From Pseudomonas fluorescens (GTDB taxonomy: Bacteria > Pseudomonadota > Gammaproteobacteria > Pseudomonadales > Pseudomonadaceae): 64,000 nt of DNA. Shown piece after piece: positions 1 to 10,399 of this stretch. Below the pieces are notes generated by a model. That model had not been told where the DNA came from, made no database searches, and saw only the letters and a program-made list of their open reading frames with translations. The translations under genes were made by a program, and so were the position numbers. The stretch is taken from positions 1 to 64,000 of the forward strand of contig NZ_KZ477988.1 of NCBI RefSeq assembly GCF_002837185.1, written 5' to 3'. The number at the start of each line of letters is the position of its first letter. The first letter of the stretch is position 1.

Positions 1-186
1 GGTTAGCCGCACTGGGCCATGGATGGCCCATTGCGGCGGCCCACGGATTCAAGCCCACATTTGGACCGGGATCGACACAACAGCCTGGCCGGCTCTGAGG
101 CCGCCATCGGGGGCAAGCCCCCTCCCACATTGGATCTGCGGTGTGGTTAATGGACGGTTACAATACCGCTCCACCAAGGAGCCTTC
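1..186. other. Intergenic leader with one REP copy
   Basis: I see no gene here. The stretch holds a short GGCCAT-GGATGGCC-like dyad near position 15 and one REP monomer (about 104-130, ATCGGGGGCAAGC then CCCCTCCCACAT). The last 20 bases carry an AAGGAG Shine-Dalgarno for the MATE gene. Nothing suggests the end of a gene entering from the left. Confidence 0.5.
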
Positions 187-1530
187 ATGTCCACCCTGCT
201 CGCCGACTGGCGCCACCGCCCCACCCATCGCCGTGTCTGGGCCCTGGCCGCGCCGATGATCCTGTCGAATATTTCCGTGCCGCTGGTGGCCCTGGTCGAC
301 AGCATGGTCATCGGTCATCTGCCCCACGCCCACCAACTGGGTGCCGTGGCCGTCGGCGCCAGCCTGTATACCTTCCTCGCCTGGGCCATGGGCTTCTTGC
401 GCATGGGCTCCACCGGCTTTGCCGCCCAGGCTGCCGGGCGCAATGACGGCGCGGCTTTGCGCCAGGTGCTGTTGCAAGGCCTGCTGCTGGCGCTGGGGCT
501 GGCGATGTTGCTGGGCACCGTGGGTATTCCGCTCAGCCATCTGGCGCTGGAGTGGATGCAGCCCTCGGCCGAACTGAACCAACTGACCCGGGAATTCTTC
601 CATACGCGCCTGTTCGGACTGCCTGCCGCGCTTGCCAGCTACGCGCTGGTCGGCTGGTTCCTCGGCACCCAGAACGCCCGTGCGCCGTTGGCCATCCTGC
701 TGACCACCAACCTGGTCAATATCGCGCTGAACCTGTGGTTCGTTCTGGGCCTGGATTGGGGCGTGGTCGGCTCGGCCCGCGCCTCGGTGATCGCGGAGTG
801 GACCGGCGCCCTGCTCGGCCTGGCCCTTACGCAAAAAGCCCTGCGCGCCTATCCCGGGCATATCGCCTGGGCCGCACTGAAGCAATGGCAAAGCTGGCGC
901 CCGCTGCTGGCGGTGAATCGCGATATCTTTATCCGCAGCCTGGCGTTGCAGTCGGTGTTTTTCATGATCACCGTACAAGGCGCGCGCCTGGGGGACGCCA
1001 CAGTTGCAGCCAATGCCCTGTTACTCAATGGCCTGTTACTGACGGCACATGCCCTGGATGGCCTGGCCCACGCGGTCGAGGCCCTGTGCGGCCACGCCAT
1101 TGGCGCACGTGACCGCCAGGCGTTAAGGCGATCATTGGTGGTTGCCTGTGGATGGTCGCTGATCGCCAGCGTCGGGTTCGCCCTGCTGTTCACCTTCGGC
1201 GGCCATCTGTTTATCGCCATGCAAACAGACATTCCCAGCGTGCGCGAAACCGCCGACATCTACCTGCCCTACCTCGCGGTATTGCCGTTGATCGCAGTGT
1301 GGAGTTATTTGCTCGATGGGCTGTTTATCGGCGCCACGCGGGCGCGGGAAATGCGCAATGGGATGTTGCTGACGGTGCTGCTGATGCTGCCAATTGCGTG
1401 GGCATTGCAGGGGTTGGGCAACCACGGGTTGTGGATCACCTTTCTGTTGTTCATGGCGGTGCGCAGTTTGACCCTGTGGGCAATTGCCTGGCGGCTGAAT
1501 CGGCAAGGGCTGTGGCTGGGCGCCAACTGA
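187..1530 (+). CDS. MATE family efflux transporter (DinF-like)
   Basis: This 447-residue inner-membrane protein has the length and hydrophobic pattern of a MATE exporter: about 12 membrane segments in two MatE halves (roughly residues 15-175 and 235-400). The N-terminus (RVWALAAPMILSNISVPLVA) is the typical first MATE helix, and LVDSMVIGHL follows. MATE proteins exchange Na+ or H+ for cationic drugs or metabolites; the DinF branch is the best fit. The ATG follows AAGGAG by a normal spacing. It is probably monocistronic and converges on speA, with a palindromic REP between them. Substrate unknown. Confidence 0.9.
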   Translation: MSTLLADWRHRPTHRRVWALAAPMILSNISVPLVALVDSMVIGHLPHAHQLGAVAVGASLYTFLAWAMGFLRMGSTGFAAQAAGRNDGAALRQVLLQGLLLALGLAMLLGTVGIPLSHLALEWMQPSAELNQLTREFFHTRLFGLPAALASYALVGWFLGTQNARAPLAILLTTNLVNIALNLWFVLGLDWGVVGSARASVIAEWTGALLGLALTQKALRAYPGHIAWAALKQWQSWRPLLAVNRDIFIRSLALQSVFFMITVQGARLGDATVAANALLLNGLLLTAHALDGLAHAVEALCGHAIGARDRQALRRSLVVACGWSLIASVGFALLFTFGGHLFIAMQTDIPSVRETADIYLPYLAVLPLIAVWSYLLDGLFIGATRAREMRNGMLLTVLLMLPIAWALQGLGNHGLWITFLLFMAVRSLTLWAIAWRLNRQGLWLGAN

Positions 1531-1545
1531 ACAAAGGCAATCCAA

Positions 1546-1575
1546 ATGTGGGAGGGGGCAAGCCCCCTCCCACAT
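1546..1575. repeat. Palindromic REP element
   Basis: Perfect 14-bp arms (ATGTGGGAGGGGGC and its complement) flank a 2-base centre. The element lies between the convergent MATE and speA genes, three bases from the speA stop, so its hairpin could serve both transcripts as a 3' end. Confidence 0.9.
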
Positions 1576-1578
1576 GTT

Positions 1579-3492
1579 TTACGAGGACAGGTAGGAAGAA
1601 CGGGTCAGGCCCAGGCGCAACGCGTCCAGGAACTGGGTGCGTTCCGACGCGGAGATCTTCGCGCTGGCACACTTGTCGCGGTAATGCGTCATCAATTCCT
1701 CCGGCGACAAGTGCACATAGCGCAGCATGTCTTCGATGGTGTCGTGAGTCTCGATCCCGGCGCTGTACACCGAACCGTCTTCACGCTGGTAGATGTTCAC
1801 CGAATCGGTGTCGCCGAACAGGTTGTGCATATCGCCGAGGATTTCCTGATACGCGCCGACCAGGAAGATGCCCAGCAGGTAGTCTTCGCCCTCGTTCAAG
1901 GCATGGACCGGCAGGCTGGTCTCGATGCTCTGCTCGTCGACGTACTGCTTGATCTTGCCGTCGGAGTCACAGGTCAGGTCTTGCAGCACGGCGCGGCGCA
2001 GCGGCTCTTCGTCGAGGCGATGCAGCGGCAGAATAGGCAGTACCTGGCCGATGGCCCAGGTGTCCGGCAGGCTCTGGAACACCGAGAAGTTGCAGATGTA
2101 CTTGTCGGCCAGCTTGTCGTTGAGTTCGTCCAGCACCTGGCGGTGCGAGCGCTGGCGGGCCTTGAGCGAGTTGTGCAGGCGACGGCACACCGCGAAGTAG
2201 CACTGCTCGGCCAGGGCTTTCTCGGCCAGGGTCAGCTTGCCGTCGGCATACTGGGTGGCCACGTCGCTCATGTAGTGAGTGGCGCGCCAGTAGGTTTCGG
2301 TGACCATCTCGATATCGGTCGGGCCGAGCAGGTCCACCAGCCACTGCACGGTTTCCGGCAGGCTTTCCTTGTTTTCGATGGTCGGGATTTCGTCGTTGTG
2401 TTTCTCGACGTCAGTCACCTGCACCACCAGCATGGCGTGGTGGGCCGTCAGGGAACGGCCACTCTCGGAGAAGATGTGCGGGTGCGGCAGGCTCTGCGCG
2501 TCGCAGAACTCCTTGAGCATGCCCACCACCACGCCGGCGTAGTCGTCCATGTCGTAGTTGATCGAGCTGGCGTTGCGCGAGTGGGTACCGTCGTAGTCCA
2601 CGCCCAGGCCACCGCCCACATCGATGTGGTCCACCGGCAGGCCGAGGTTGCGCAGTTCGCCGTAATAACGAATGGCTTCCTTGAACCCGTGCTGGTAGTC
2701 GGCCAGGTTGGCGATCTGCGAGCCCATATGGAAGTGCAGCAGGCGGATGCCCTGGTCCAGGCCGGCCGCGCGAAAACGCTCGACCACCGACAGCAGCTGC
2801 GCCGCCGACAAACCGAACTTGGACTTCTCGCCACCGGTGTCCGCCCACTTGCTCGAGGCCAGGGACGACAGGCGCACACGCAAGCCCACCTGCGGCTTGA
2901 CCTTGAGGCTGGCGGCCTCTTCGATCACCAGTTCAACTTCGGATTCTTTCTCGATCACGATGAACACGTTGTGGCCGAGCTTCTGGCCCATCAGCGCCAG
3001 GCGGATGAATTCACGGTCTTTGTAGCCGTTGCAGACAATGGTGCCGCCCTTCGGTGCCAGGGCCAGCACGGCCAGCAGCTCCGGCTTGGAGCCGGCTTCC
3101 AGGCCGATGGAGACGTTCTGGGTGGCGATGATGTTCTCGATCACCGCTTCCTGCTGGTTCACCTTGATCGGGTACAGCGCGGTGTACTGGCTCTGGTATT
3201 CCAGGCGCTCGATGTTCGAATCGAAGGCACCGGTGAGCTGGCGCACACGGTCTTGCAGGATATCGGGGAAGCGCACCAGCAGCGGCAACGACAGGCCGCT
3301 TTTGCGCAGCTCGTCGACTTGCTCGTACAGATCGACAGGCGTGCTGTTCGGACCGTTCGGACGGACTTCTACGCGACCGGCTTCATTGATCGCGAAATAA
3401 CCGGCCCCCCAATGGCGAATCCCGTAAACACTGCGGCTGTCCGCAACTGTCCATTGGCTGCCATCGTCTTTGCGTGTGCGTCGTACGGACAT
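1579..3492 (-). CDS. speA: Biosynthetic arginine decarboxylase
   Basis: The 637-residue product matches the length of SpeA, the PLP enzyme that decarboxylates arginine to agmatine on the route to putrescine. Family features are visible: the PLP-lysine region [10 protein letters not shown] (about residue 110), the glycine-rich [13 protein letters not shown], and HFHMGSQI. The start ATG sits behind GGGGACTT. The N-terminus [18 protein letters not shown] is characteristic of proteobacterial SpeA. The SUI1-like gene follows upstream on the same strand with its own gap, so co-transcription is uncertain. Identification is secure. Confidence 0.97.
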   Translation of the reverse strand: MSVRRTRKDDGSQWTVADSRSVYGIRHWGAGYFAINEAGRVEVRPNGPNSTPVDLYEQVDELRKSGLSLPLLVRFPDILQDRVRQLTGAFDSNIERLEYQSQYTALYPIKVNQQEAVIENIIATQNVSIGLEAGSKPELLAVLALAPKGGTIVCNGYKDREFIRLALMGQKLGHNVFIVIEKESEVELVIEEAASLKVKPQVGLRVRLSSLASSKWADTGGEKSKFGLSAAQLLSVVERFRAAGLDQGIRLLHFHMGSQIANLADYQHGFKEAIRYYGELRNLGLPVDHIDVGGGLGVDYDGTHSRNASSINYDMDDYAGVVVGMLKEFCDAQSLPHPHIFSESGRSLTAHHAMLVVQVTDVEKHNDEIPTIENKESLPETVQWLVDLLGPTDIEMVTETYWRATHYMSDVATQYADGKLTLAEKALAEQCYFAVCRRLHNSLKARQRSHRQVLDELNDKLADKYICNFSVFQSLPDTWAIGQVLPILPLHRLDEEPLRRAVLQDLTCDSDGKIKQYVDEQSIETSLPVHALNEGEDYLLGIFLVGAYQEILGDMHNLFGDTDSVNIYQREDGSVYSAGIETHDTIEDMLRYVHLSPEELMTHYRDKCASAKISASERTQFLDALRLGLTRSSYLSS

Positions 3493-3635
3493 CGAAGTCC
3501 CCTATAAATGAAGGCGAAGGCACCACCTCAAGCGGAGGCTGGCGCAGTCTAAAGAATGAAAATGACGATTTGCCTGTTAAGGGAGGTAGACCTCGCTCGC
3601 AGGACAGAGTTTAGACACAGGTTGGGAAGAGGCTT

Positions 3636-4013
3636 TCAGCCGCCGGACTTCTTGGCCTTGTAACCGAGCTTGATCAGCTCGGCCAACAGCAGTTCGACAT
3701 GCTCGCCCTGGATCTCGATGACCCCGTCTTTCAACGCGCCACCGGTGCCGCAGCGCTTTTTCAGCGTGGTGGCAAGTTCCTTGAGCGCCTCTTCGGCCAG
3801 CGGCACGCCGGTGATGGTGGTCACCGTCTTGCCGCCACGGCCTTTGCTCTCGCGGCGTACGCGGGCAATGCCGTCGCCTTCGGGAATCAGGGTTTGTTTG
3901 CAGGTGCACGAATCCACGGGCTGACGGCAGTCCGGGCAGTGTCGACCTGCATCGGTGGAAAATACCAGGCCACCCAAGGCGGCGAAGGATGCGGCTTTCT
4001 TGGCCACCGGCAA
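3636..4013 (-). CDS. SUI1/eIF1-like translation factor (YciH family)
   Basis: This 125-residue protein has an N-terminal cysteine cluster (CPDCRQPVDSCTC, about residues 26-38) that could bind zinc. A basic SUI1 domain follows from about residue 50 (RRESKGRGGKTVTTITG, then LKKRCGTGGALKDGVIEIQG). E. coli YciH is the characterised bacterial relative and is thought to influence start-codon fidelity under some conditions; the role here is inferred. In P. aeruginosa the same gene lies next to speA, as it does here. Confidence 0.92.
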   Translation of the reverse strand: MPVAKKAASFAALGGLVFSTDAGRHCPDCRQPVDSCTCKQTLIPEGDGIARVRRESKGRGGKTVTTITGVPLAEEALKELATTLKKRCGTGGALKDGVIEIQGEHVELLLAELIKLGYKAKKSGG

Positions 4014-4095
4014 TCCTCTAGGGGATGAAAAGTGGCGCAGTGTAACGGCAAAAAGCCAAGTTGCTAAGGGCCAAATGGCGCCATTTCATGCAACT

Positions 4096-4635
4096 TTAGC
4101 GACGCAACGCCAGATAGCGCCGCAGGCCTTCTTGCGCGTCCGGGCAGTAAGGCTTGTGTTTGGCCTCGCTCAAGACCGTTTCAATCGGCAGGAAGCGCGC
4201 TTCCATGACTTCTTCGGGCTGCAGGCACAGGGGCCCGTCCCATACCGCCGAGTAGGAGGTGCACCAAAGCCTGCTGTCGCCGTCTTCGAAATAGAAATGG
4301 TCATGTTCGATCAATTCCACGCCGCTGACGCCAAGCTCTTCTGCAAGTTCACGGGCCGCCGAATCGGCATAGGTTTCCCCTGCCGCGACCATCCCGCCCG
4401 CTGCCGTGTCCCAGAAACCGGGATACAACGCTTTGCTCAGGGTGCGCCGATGCACACACAGCTCGCCCCTGGAGTTGAACAGGAAGATAAAGGTGCAACG
4501 GCCAATCAGCCCGCGCTGGCGCAGGTCGGACCTTACGAGGGTACCGAGCGGGTTGTCGTGTTCGTCAACCCACTGGATCAGTTCAGCATCGGAGGCTACC
4601 CGGTGGGCGGCCTCCTTTTGAGTAGCGTCCATCAT
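4096..4635 (-). CDS. Nudix hydrolase
   Basis: The full Nudix box is present (GGMVAAGETYADSAAREL followed by AEELGV), matching GX5EX7REUXEEXGU, so the protein should hydrolyse an X-linked nucleoside diphosphate with Mg2+. The N-terminal segment IQWVDEHDNPLGTLVRSDL and CVHRRTLSKALYPGFWD resemble the YfcD/Idi-like subgroup; the substrate is unknown. I chose the ATG at 4635 because it overlaps the stop of the upstream DUF2333 gene as TGATG, implying translational coupling. That gives about 179 residues. A longer frame to 4764 lies inside the neighbouring gene and is unlikely. Confidence 0.9.
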   Translation of the reverse strand: MMDATQKEAAHRVASDAELIQWVDEHDNPLGTLVRSDLRQRGLIGRCTFIFLFNSRGELCVHRRTLSKALYPGFWDTAAGGMVAAGETYADSAARELAEELGVSGVELIEHDHFYFEDGDSRLWCTSYSAVWDGPLCLQPEEVMEARFLPIETVLSEAKHKPYCPDAQEGLRRYLALRR

Positions 4636-5702
4636 CAACCCTGGTTGAGGAGCTGACGCAAATCGATCACTGCAGCGTTGGCCCGGGAAATGTAGTTGGC
4701 CATCACCAGCGAGTGGTTCGCCAGTACGCCGAAGCCACTGCCATTGAGAATCATGGGGCTCCACACCGGCTCCTGCGAGGCCTCCAGCTCACGAATGATC
4801 TGGCGCACGCTGACCGTGGCGTTTTTCTTGGCCAGCACGTCGGCAAAGTCGACCTCGATGGAGCGCAGCAGATGGGACAGCGCCCACGCCTGGCCACGGG
4901 CCTCATAGAACACGTTGTCGATCTGCATCCATGGGGTCTCGACCACTTCTTCATCGACCTGGGGCACTTCACCCGGCGCCAGCGCTTCGGTTTTCAGCGC
5001 GGTGTTCAGCTTGACCCGGCCCACGCTGGCCGACAGACGCTGCGACAGCGAACCCAGACGGGTGGCGACATCGCCCAGCCAGTTGTTCAGGTTGTCGGCG
5101 CGGGCATAGAACAGCGCACCCTTCTGATTCGGGTCGGACAGGCGTGCTTCGTAGCGACTCAGGGAATTGATGCCTTCCTGGTATTCCGACTCGCTGGACG
5201 GCAGCACCCAGCTCTTGTTGTCAAAGTTGAAACGCGGCTCGGCCTTGGCCAGATCAGCGTCTTCAGCCGACTGCGACTGGGAACGGGCGAAATCCTTGCG
5301 CAGGGCGCGGGTCAGGTCGCGTACCTGCACCAGCACGCCGTACTCCCAGCTCGGCATGTTGTCCATCCACAGGCCTGGCGGGAAGCGATCATTGGAAATG
5401 TAGCCACCGGGCTTGTCCAGCAAGGTACCCACTACGTTTTTCAGGGTTTCGACCGTGGTGTAGCCGATCACCATCTGCTTGCCTTCCTTCTCGGCGGCAA
5501 GCTGGGCGTTTTGCTGGACCGGAAACAAGGCCGGCTCCTGGCTCCAATACCAACCCAGGCCACCGGTGACCAGAAGGTACAAGCAGATCACGCTGAGCAA
5601 GGCGCGGCTCATCAGCAGGTTGCGAACGTAGCTGCGGTTGGCCGACTTGGGCTCAGGGGCGGGGCCTTTGGCACTGCCTTCACGGTTTTTCCAGTCCAGC
5701 AT
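4635..5702 (-). CDS. DUF2333 family membrane-anchored protein
   Basis: A 355-residue protein with one N-terminal membrane segment (ALLSVICLYLLVTGGLGWYW, about residues 35-54) and a large, probably periplasmic, mostly helical domain. Sequence blocks such as NDRFPPGLWMDNMPSWEYGVLVQVRDL and MILNGSGFGVLANHSLVMANYI are typical of DUF2333, a conserved gammaproteobacterial family with no established function. It overlaps the Nudix gene by one base (TGATG), so the two form an operon. The 275-bp gap to the divergent gcbA gene must hold the promoters for both directions. Confidence 0.88.
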   Translation of the reverse strand: MLDWKNREGSAKGPAPEPKSANRSYVRNLLMSRALLSVICLYLLVTGGLGWYWSQEPALFPVQQNAQLAAEKEGKQMVIGYTTVETLKNVVGTLLDKPGGYISNDRFPPGLWMDNMPSWEYGVLVQVRDLTRALRKDFARSQSQSAEDADLAKAEPRFNFDNKSWVLPSSESEYQEGINSLSRYEARLSDPNQKGALFYARADNLNNWLGDVATRLGSLSQRLSASVGRVKLNTALKTEALAPGEVPQVDEEVVETPWMQIDNVFYEARGQAWALSHLLRSIEVDFADVLAKKNATVSVRQIIRELEASQEPVWSPMILNGSGFGVLANHSLVMANYISRANAAVIDLRQLLNQG

Positions 5703-5977
5703 GGCGATATCCTTTCAATCACTTGAGTTCATGCACATCAATTGTCCGGGTGCGGTCAAACACTCCGACCACAACCCTACCCCATCGTGCCCATCGGTGC
5801 GGCGCTTTTAAACCAAACTGGCGCATACCCGAGGGTGGACTATAAAGGATGCACGCCTTTTACACAGCGCGACCACAAGGTCAAAAAATGAATACCGCAG
5901 ACGCGTACTTAATTGACGTATGACACTCATGCAATAGAAAAAGAGATGCTAGCATAGGGCCACTAGTCGACCTCAGC
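5703..5977. promoter_or_regulatory. Divergent promoter region, DUF2333 / gcbA
   Basis: A 275-bp non-coding gap between divergent genes. It is AT-richer than its surroundings near 5880-5960 and is not occupied by a REP element. I see no clear operator and cannot assign exact -35/-10 boxes. Confidence 0.4.
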
Positions 5978-7672
5978 ATGCACCTTCACAGTAGTCAGGA
6001 TATGACCGAGTCAGAAGACCCCAGCCGCGAGCGTCTCAAGCAGCATTTTGCCCAGCGGGTAATTCATCAGGCACGTCAAATTCTTGAGATCTGGCAGCGC
6101 CTGCAGCGCAGCGAATGGTCGAACGCCGACTTCTCCGAGCTCAGCGAAGCCACTCTGCGCCTGCTGCGCTTTGCCGAGCGTTTCGAACAGCCCGAGCACC
6201 GCCAACTGGCCCAGCACATTGGCGAGTCCCTCAAGGCCGTGGACGAAAACCGTGGCCGCCTGAGCAGTCACCTGATCACCGAGCTCAACCGTTTGATGCA
6301 GCGCCTGTCGCGTACCGGGCTGCGTCAGGGCGATCAGCTTGAGCAAACCCAGCTGCCGCCGATGCGCAAGCCGATCTACGTGATGCTGGCCGACCACGAC
6401 CGCGCCGAACGCCTGGCCAAGCAGCTGGAATTTTTTGGCATGAGCGCGCAGTCCCTGGACAGCGTCGCAGCGTTTCGCGCCTCCATGGCCGAGCGCCTGC
6501 CGTCGGCCATCGTGATGGACGTCGACTTCTGCGGCACCGGGCTGGGGCTAAAACTGGCCGCCGAAGCCCAGCAGGGCCTGGAGCAAAAGCTGCCGCTGCT
6601 GTTTTTCAGCCTGCATGAGACCGACACGCCGACGCGTCTGGCCGCCGTGCGCGCCGGTGGCGAAGAATTCCTCACTGGCACGCTGGAAGCCTCGAGCCTG
6701 CTGGAAAAGATCGAAGTGCTGACCTGCGTCGCTCAATATGAGCCGTATAAGGTGCTGATCATTGACGACTCCCGCGCCCAGGCGTTGCACACCGAGCGCC
6801 TGCTCAACAGCGCCGGCATCGTCACCCGCACCTTGATCGAGCCGATCCAGGCCATGGCCGAGCTGGCGGACTTCCAGCCCGACCTGATCATCCTCGACAT
6901 GTACATGCCCGCCTGCACCGGCACCGAGCTGGCCAAGGTGATTCGCCACAACGACCGCTATGTCAGCGTGCCGATCATCTACCTGTCGGCCGAAGATGAC
7001 CTGGACAAACAGCTCGATGCGATGAGCGAAGGCGGTGACGACTTCCTGACCAAGCCGATCAAGCCGCGCCATCTGATCACCACCGTGCGCAACCGCGCGG
7101 CGCGCGCGCGCAATTTGAAGGCGCGGATGGTGCGCGACAGCCTGACCGGGCTGTACAACCACACGCATATCCTGCAATTGCTCGAAGACTGCAGCTTCCG
7201 CGCCCGTCGCGAAAACAAGCCGCTGAGCTTCGCCATGCTGGATATCGATCACTTCAAGCGGGTCAATGACAGCCACGGTCACCCCATGGGCGATCGCGTC
7301 ATCAAAAGCCTGGCCTTGTTCCTCAAGCAGCGCCTGCGCAAGACCGATTACATCGGCCGCTATGGCGGTGAGGAATTTGCCATCGTGATGCCCGACACCG
7401 ACCTCGAATCGGCCTGCAAAGTGCTGGACGACATTCGTGGGCGCTTTGCGGAAATCCACTACCCGGCCCAGCCACAGGACTTATGGTGCACCTTCAGTGC
7501 CGGGCTGGTGGAACTGTGCGACGGCTCCGACAGCCTGATGATGGCCGCCCAGGCCGACGAGGCGCTGTACCGTGCCAAGCATGCGGGACGCAACCGCGTG
7601 CAGGCGGCTCGCCCATCAAAGCAAAGTGCCATCTTTTCACCGGAATTCACTGATTCGGTCATAACGTTGTAA
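5978..7672 (+). CDS. gcbA: Diguanylate cyclase with two receiver domains (GcbA type)
   Basis: The 564-residue protein has a helical N-terminus (about 1-125), a first receiver (about 130-245), a second receiver (about 255-370) with phospho-acceptor D307, and a C-terminal GGDEF domain. The active site is intact (GGEEF, 463-467), and an RxxD inhibitory site (R454-D457) lies five residues before it, so it should make c-di-GMP with product inhibition. Architecture and position beside a CtpL-type receptor match PA4843/GcbA, which promotes initial surface attachment. The first receiver looks degenerate: the conserved lysine position reads FLTGTL. The ATG at 6002 (MTESEDPS), behind a better GGA, is an alternative start. 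Confidence 0.9.
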   Translation: MHLHSSQDMTESEDPSRERLKQHFAQRVIHQARQILEIWQRLQRSEWSNADFSELSEATLRLLRFAERFEQPEHRQLAQHIGESLKAVDENRGRLSSHLITELNRLMQRLSRTGLRQGDQLEQTQLPPMRKPIYVMLADHDRAERLAKQLEFFGMSAQSLDSVAAFRASMAERLPSAIVMDVDFCGTGLGLKLAAEAQQGLEQKLPLLFFSLHETDTPTRLAAVRAGGEEFLTGTLEASSLLEKIEVLTCVAQYEPYKVLIIDDSRAQALHTERLLNSAGIVTRTLIEPIQAMAELADFQPDLIILDMYMPACTGTELAKVIRHNDRYVSVPIIYLSAEDDLDKQLDAMSEGGDDFLTKPIKPRHLITTVRNRAARARNLKARMVRDSLTGLYNHTHILQLLEDCSFRARRENKPLSFAMLDIDHFKRVNDSHGHPMGDRVIKSLALFLKQRLRKTDYIGRYGGEEFAIVMPDTDLESACKVLDDIRGRFAEIHYPAQPQDLWCTFSAGLVELCDGSDSLMMAAQADEALYRAKHAGRNRVQAARPSKQSAIFSPEFTDSVITL

Positions 7673-7725
7673 TGGAAACGCAATAACTTCAGGCACCTAT
7701 CTTTTGCTGTCGGTTGAAACCACGC

Positions 7726-9687
7726 ATGCGCCTGAAGCTGCTGACCAATCTCAATACCCTTCTTCTGGTTGCCGTGTGCCTGGCACTTGGCGCGACGCTA
7801 TGGTGGTCGCAACGGGCGCTGGAGCGCCCGTACCTGTTGATGGAGCGCTATCTGGGGCTGTCCCAGGTCTTTGAGAACCAGGCCGCACGCAATATCGACG
7901 ACTACCTGGCCAGCGGCGATGCCCTGCGGTTGAGCAGCGCCGGCCAGAGCCTGGAAAGCCTGTTGCAGCAGCTCGACTCACTGCCGCCCGAGTTGGCGCA
8001 AAGCCTGCGCCCCAGCCTCGCGGACCTGGATGCCTTCAGCAAAACCGACCTGCTCGCCGCCGGTAAGCTGGCCGGGGACCCGCAAGCGCTGCTGCTGCAA
8101 GCCGAACGCGAACTGGGGGCGAACCTGGAGCAACTGAGCCAGTACGCCGGCACGGTCGATTCTGCGGAGGCAGCGCGCTACCTGCCGCCGCTGCTGGCCG
8201 CCTCGCAACACCTGGGCAAACTGTCACTGGCGCGCGACAAACTGGTCAGCAGCGGGCGCGCCGAGCTGGCCGATGACGTCGAGCGTGAAATCGCCAACAT
8301 CCGCAGCCAGGCCGACCTGTTGGCCCAGCTGCCTTTACTGGGCGTAAAGGCCAGCGCCGAATCCAGCACCGACGATTTTTCCGCCTTGATGGGGCTGCAA
8401 AACACTGAAAAAACCGAAGCGCTGGACACCGGCGTTGACCTCAAGCGTGAACTCAACGGCCTGTTGACCCGCTACCCCGCCGAACTCAAGCGCACCCGCG
8501 AACAGATCCAACAACGCGCCGACCTTGCCGCCGCCACACACACCAAGATCACCGGTGTGCGCCAGGCCATCGCCGGCCTGGAGCCGGTGGTGCGCGCGCA
8601 ACACGCCAGGATCCAGGGCGAAGTGCGCCTGATACAAGGGCTGATGATTGGCCTGATCCTGCTGATCGCCCTGTTGATCGACACCTTGCAGCGTCGCCTG
8701 GCGCGGGTGCTGACCGCCCTTGCTCCGGCGCTGTCCACCTGGGCCGAAGGCAACTTCAGCCAGCCGATCGCCTTGGGCAGGACCAACCGCGAACTGCACG
8801 ATATCCAAGCCTCGCTCAACCGCCTGCGCGCTTATCTGGTGGACCTCGTCGGCACGATTCGCGGCAACGCCGAAGAAGTCGCCGGCAGCAGCCGCGCCCT
8901 TGCCGAACTGAGCAACGGCCTGCACCACGGCGCCGAACGCCAGGCCGGGGATACGGCGCAGATCCGTGACTCCCTCGGCGAACTGGAAGCGACCATCCAG
9001 CAAGTGGCGGGCGATGCCAGCCAGGCCGCTGGCGCCAGTCGCAGTGCAGGCATCGCCGTGGAACAAGGCCAGCGGGTCATCGGCCTGAGCCTGACCGGGT
9101 TGCACGCCCTGGTGGGTGAAGTGCAGCAAAACGCGCAAATGATCGAGAAACTTGCCGAAGAGTCCGCCACCATCGGCGGCGTACTCACGGTGATCCGCTC
9201 GATCGCCGAGCAGACCAACCTGCTGGCGCTCAATGCAGCCATCGAAGCCGCCCGCGCCGGTGAGGCCGGCCGAGGGTTTGCCGTGGTCGCCGATGAAGTG
9301 CGCACCCTGGCCCAACGCACAGCCGGCGCCACTGCCGAAATCCAGGGTTTGATCAGCAGCCTGCAAACCGCCGCCCACCAATCGGTGCAAGGCATGCGTG
9401 CACAAGTCGAACACGCCGAAGCCACCGCCGAGCAAGCCCAGGCCGCCGATGGCGCGCTGGACGAAATCGTCGGGGCGATCCAGACCATTTCCCAAACGGC
9501 GGTGCGCATCGCTGATGTGACGGCGCAGCAAAGCGGGGCCGTCAGTGAAATTCGCGATAACAGCGAACGCATTCACCAGCTGGGTGAGGATAACCTGCTG
9601 CGTATCGGCCAAGGGCGCAGCCAGAGCGAACACCTGCTGGTGCTGGGTGGGCAGCTCAACACGGCGGTGCAAGCCTTCCGCGTCTGA
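7726..9687 (+). CDS. Methyl-accepting chemotaxis protein (CtpL-like)
   Basis: About 653 residues. A first membrane helix (about 8-28) is followed by a long helical periplasmic sensor domain, a second helix ([14 protein letters not shown], about 305-322), a HAMP linker, and a cytoplasmic signalling domain. The latter carries the hallmark hairpin tip [20 protein letters not shown] and [19 protein letters not shown]. In PAO1 the gene next to the gcbA homologue is ctpL (PA4844), a receptor involved in inorganic phosphate and chlorinated compound taxis; the ligand here is inferred from position only. I prefer the ATG at 7726 to an upstream in-frame TTG (7714). Confidence 0.92.
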   Translation: MRLKLLTNLNTLLLVAVCLALGATLWWSQRALERPYLLMERYLGLSQVFENQAARNIDDYLASGDALRLSSAGQSLESLLQQLDSLPPELAQSLRPSLADLDAFSKTDLLAAGKLAGDPQALLLQAERELGANLEQLSQYAGTVDSAEAARYLPPLLAASQHLGKLSLARDKLVSSGRAELADDVEREIANIRSQADLLAQLPLLGVKASAESSTDDFSALMGLQNTEKTEALDTGVDLKRELNGLLTRYPAELKRTREQIQQRADLAAATHTKITGVRQAIAGLEPVVRAQHARIQGEVRLIQGLMIGLILLIALLIDTLQRRLARVLTALAPALSTWAEGNFSQPIALGRTNRELHDIQASLNRLRAYLVDLVGTIRGNAEEVAGSSRALAELSNGLHHGAERQAGDTAQIRDSLGELEATIQQVAGDASQAAGASRSAGIAVEQGQRVIGLSLTGLHALVGEVQQNAQMIEKLAEESATIGGVLTVIRSIAEQTNLLALNAAIEAARAGEAGRGFAVVADEVRTLAQRTAGATAEIQGLISSLQTAAHQSVQGMRAQVEHAEATAEQAQAADGALDEIVGAIQTISQTAVRIADVTAQQSGAVSEIRDNSERIHQLGEDNLLRIGQGRSQSEHLLVLGGQLNTAVQAFRV

Positions 9688-9711
9688 CCTCCCATCCGGT
9701 GAAGATCAAAA

Positions 9712-9741
9712 GGTGGGAGGGGGCTTGCCCCCCTCCCACAT
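9712..9741. repeat. Palindromic REP element
   Basis: GGTGGGAGGGGGC facing GCCCCCCTCCCACATG in the gap between the chemoreceptor and aroQ. The rest of this 232-bp gap is AT-richer (9780-9900) and should hold the aroQ-accBC promoter. Confidence 0.85.
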
Positions 9742-9919
9742 GGGATCTCCCGCGATTTCATGACTGTATTGCCCATGACCGGATCCCAAGTCACAGTCAC
9801 AAATTTTTCGCTATCCTCGCTAATCGTGCTGGCTACTGCATAGAACTGGACAGTCACAAAGGCTTTGCGGCATAGTCGCCGGGTTCTGCAGCACCTCAAT
9901 CAATAACAAGGAACAGCCG

Positions 9920-10375
9920 ATGGCGACCTTACTGGTTCTTCACGGACCCAACCTGAACCTGCTCGGCACCCGTGAACCGGGCGTGTACGGGGCAGTGACG
10001 CTGGATCAGATCAACCTCGATCTGGAACAGAGGGCCCGTGTTGCCGGCCACCATTTGCTCTACCTGCAAAGCAATGCCGAGTATGAATTGATTGATCGCA
10101 TCCATGCCGCGCGCGGCGAAGGCGTGGACTTTATTCTGATCAATCCCGCCGCTTTCACGCATACAAGCGTTGCATTACGTGACGCGCTGCTGGCGGTGAG
10201 CATCCCATTCATCGAAGTGCATTTATCGAACGTGCACAAACGCGAAGCTTTCCGCCATCACTCTTACTTCTCCGATGTAGCGGTAGGAGTGATCTGCGGC
10301 CTTGGCGCCAGCGGTTACCGACTGGCCCTGGAGGCCGCCCTGGAACACGTTGAAGAACAGGCTAAACGCCCCTGA
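9920..10375 (+). CDS. aroQ: Type II 3-dehydroquinate dehydratase
   Basis: The 151-residue product has the length and signature of dodecameric type II dehydroquinase (shikimate pathway, 3-dehydroquinate to 3-dehydroshikimate). Visible motifs are [12 protein letters not shown], the flexible-lid tyrosine Y23 (GVYG), NPAAFTHTS with its histidine, [11 protein letters not shown] and FRHHSY. It lies 24 bp before accB and is probably co-transcribed, as in other pseudomonads. In PAO1, dipZ/dsbD sits immediately upstream; it is absent here. Confidence 0.97.
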   Translation: MATLLVLHGPNLNLLGTREPGVYGAVTLDQINLDLEQRARVAGHHLLYLQSNAEYELIDRIHAARGEGVDFILINPAAFTHTSVALRDALLAVSIPFIEVHLSNVHKREAFRHHSYFSDVAVGVICGLGASGYRLALEAALEHVEEQAKRP

Positions 10376-10399
10376 CCGACCCTTGGGAGTTGATGATTC

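Noticed and set aside
1546..3507. Long open frame antisense to speA (653 codons)
   Set aside because: It is a mirror of the speA codons: high GC third positions keep the opposite frame open, the protein is compositionally odd (Val/His/Gln-rich), and speA is certain.
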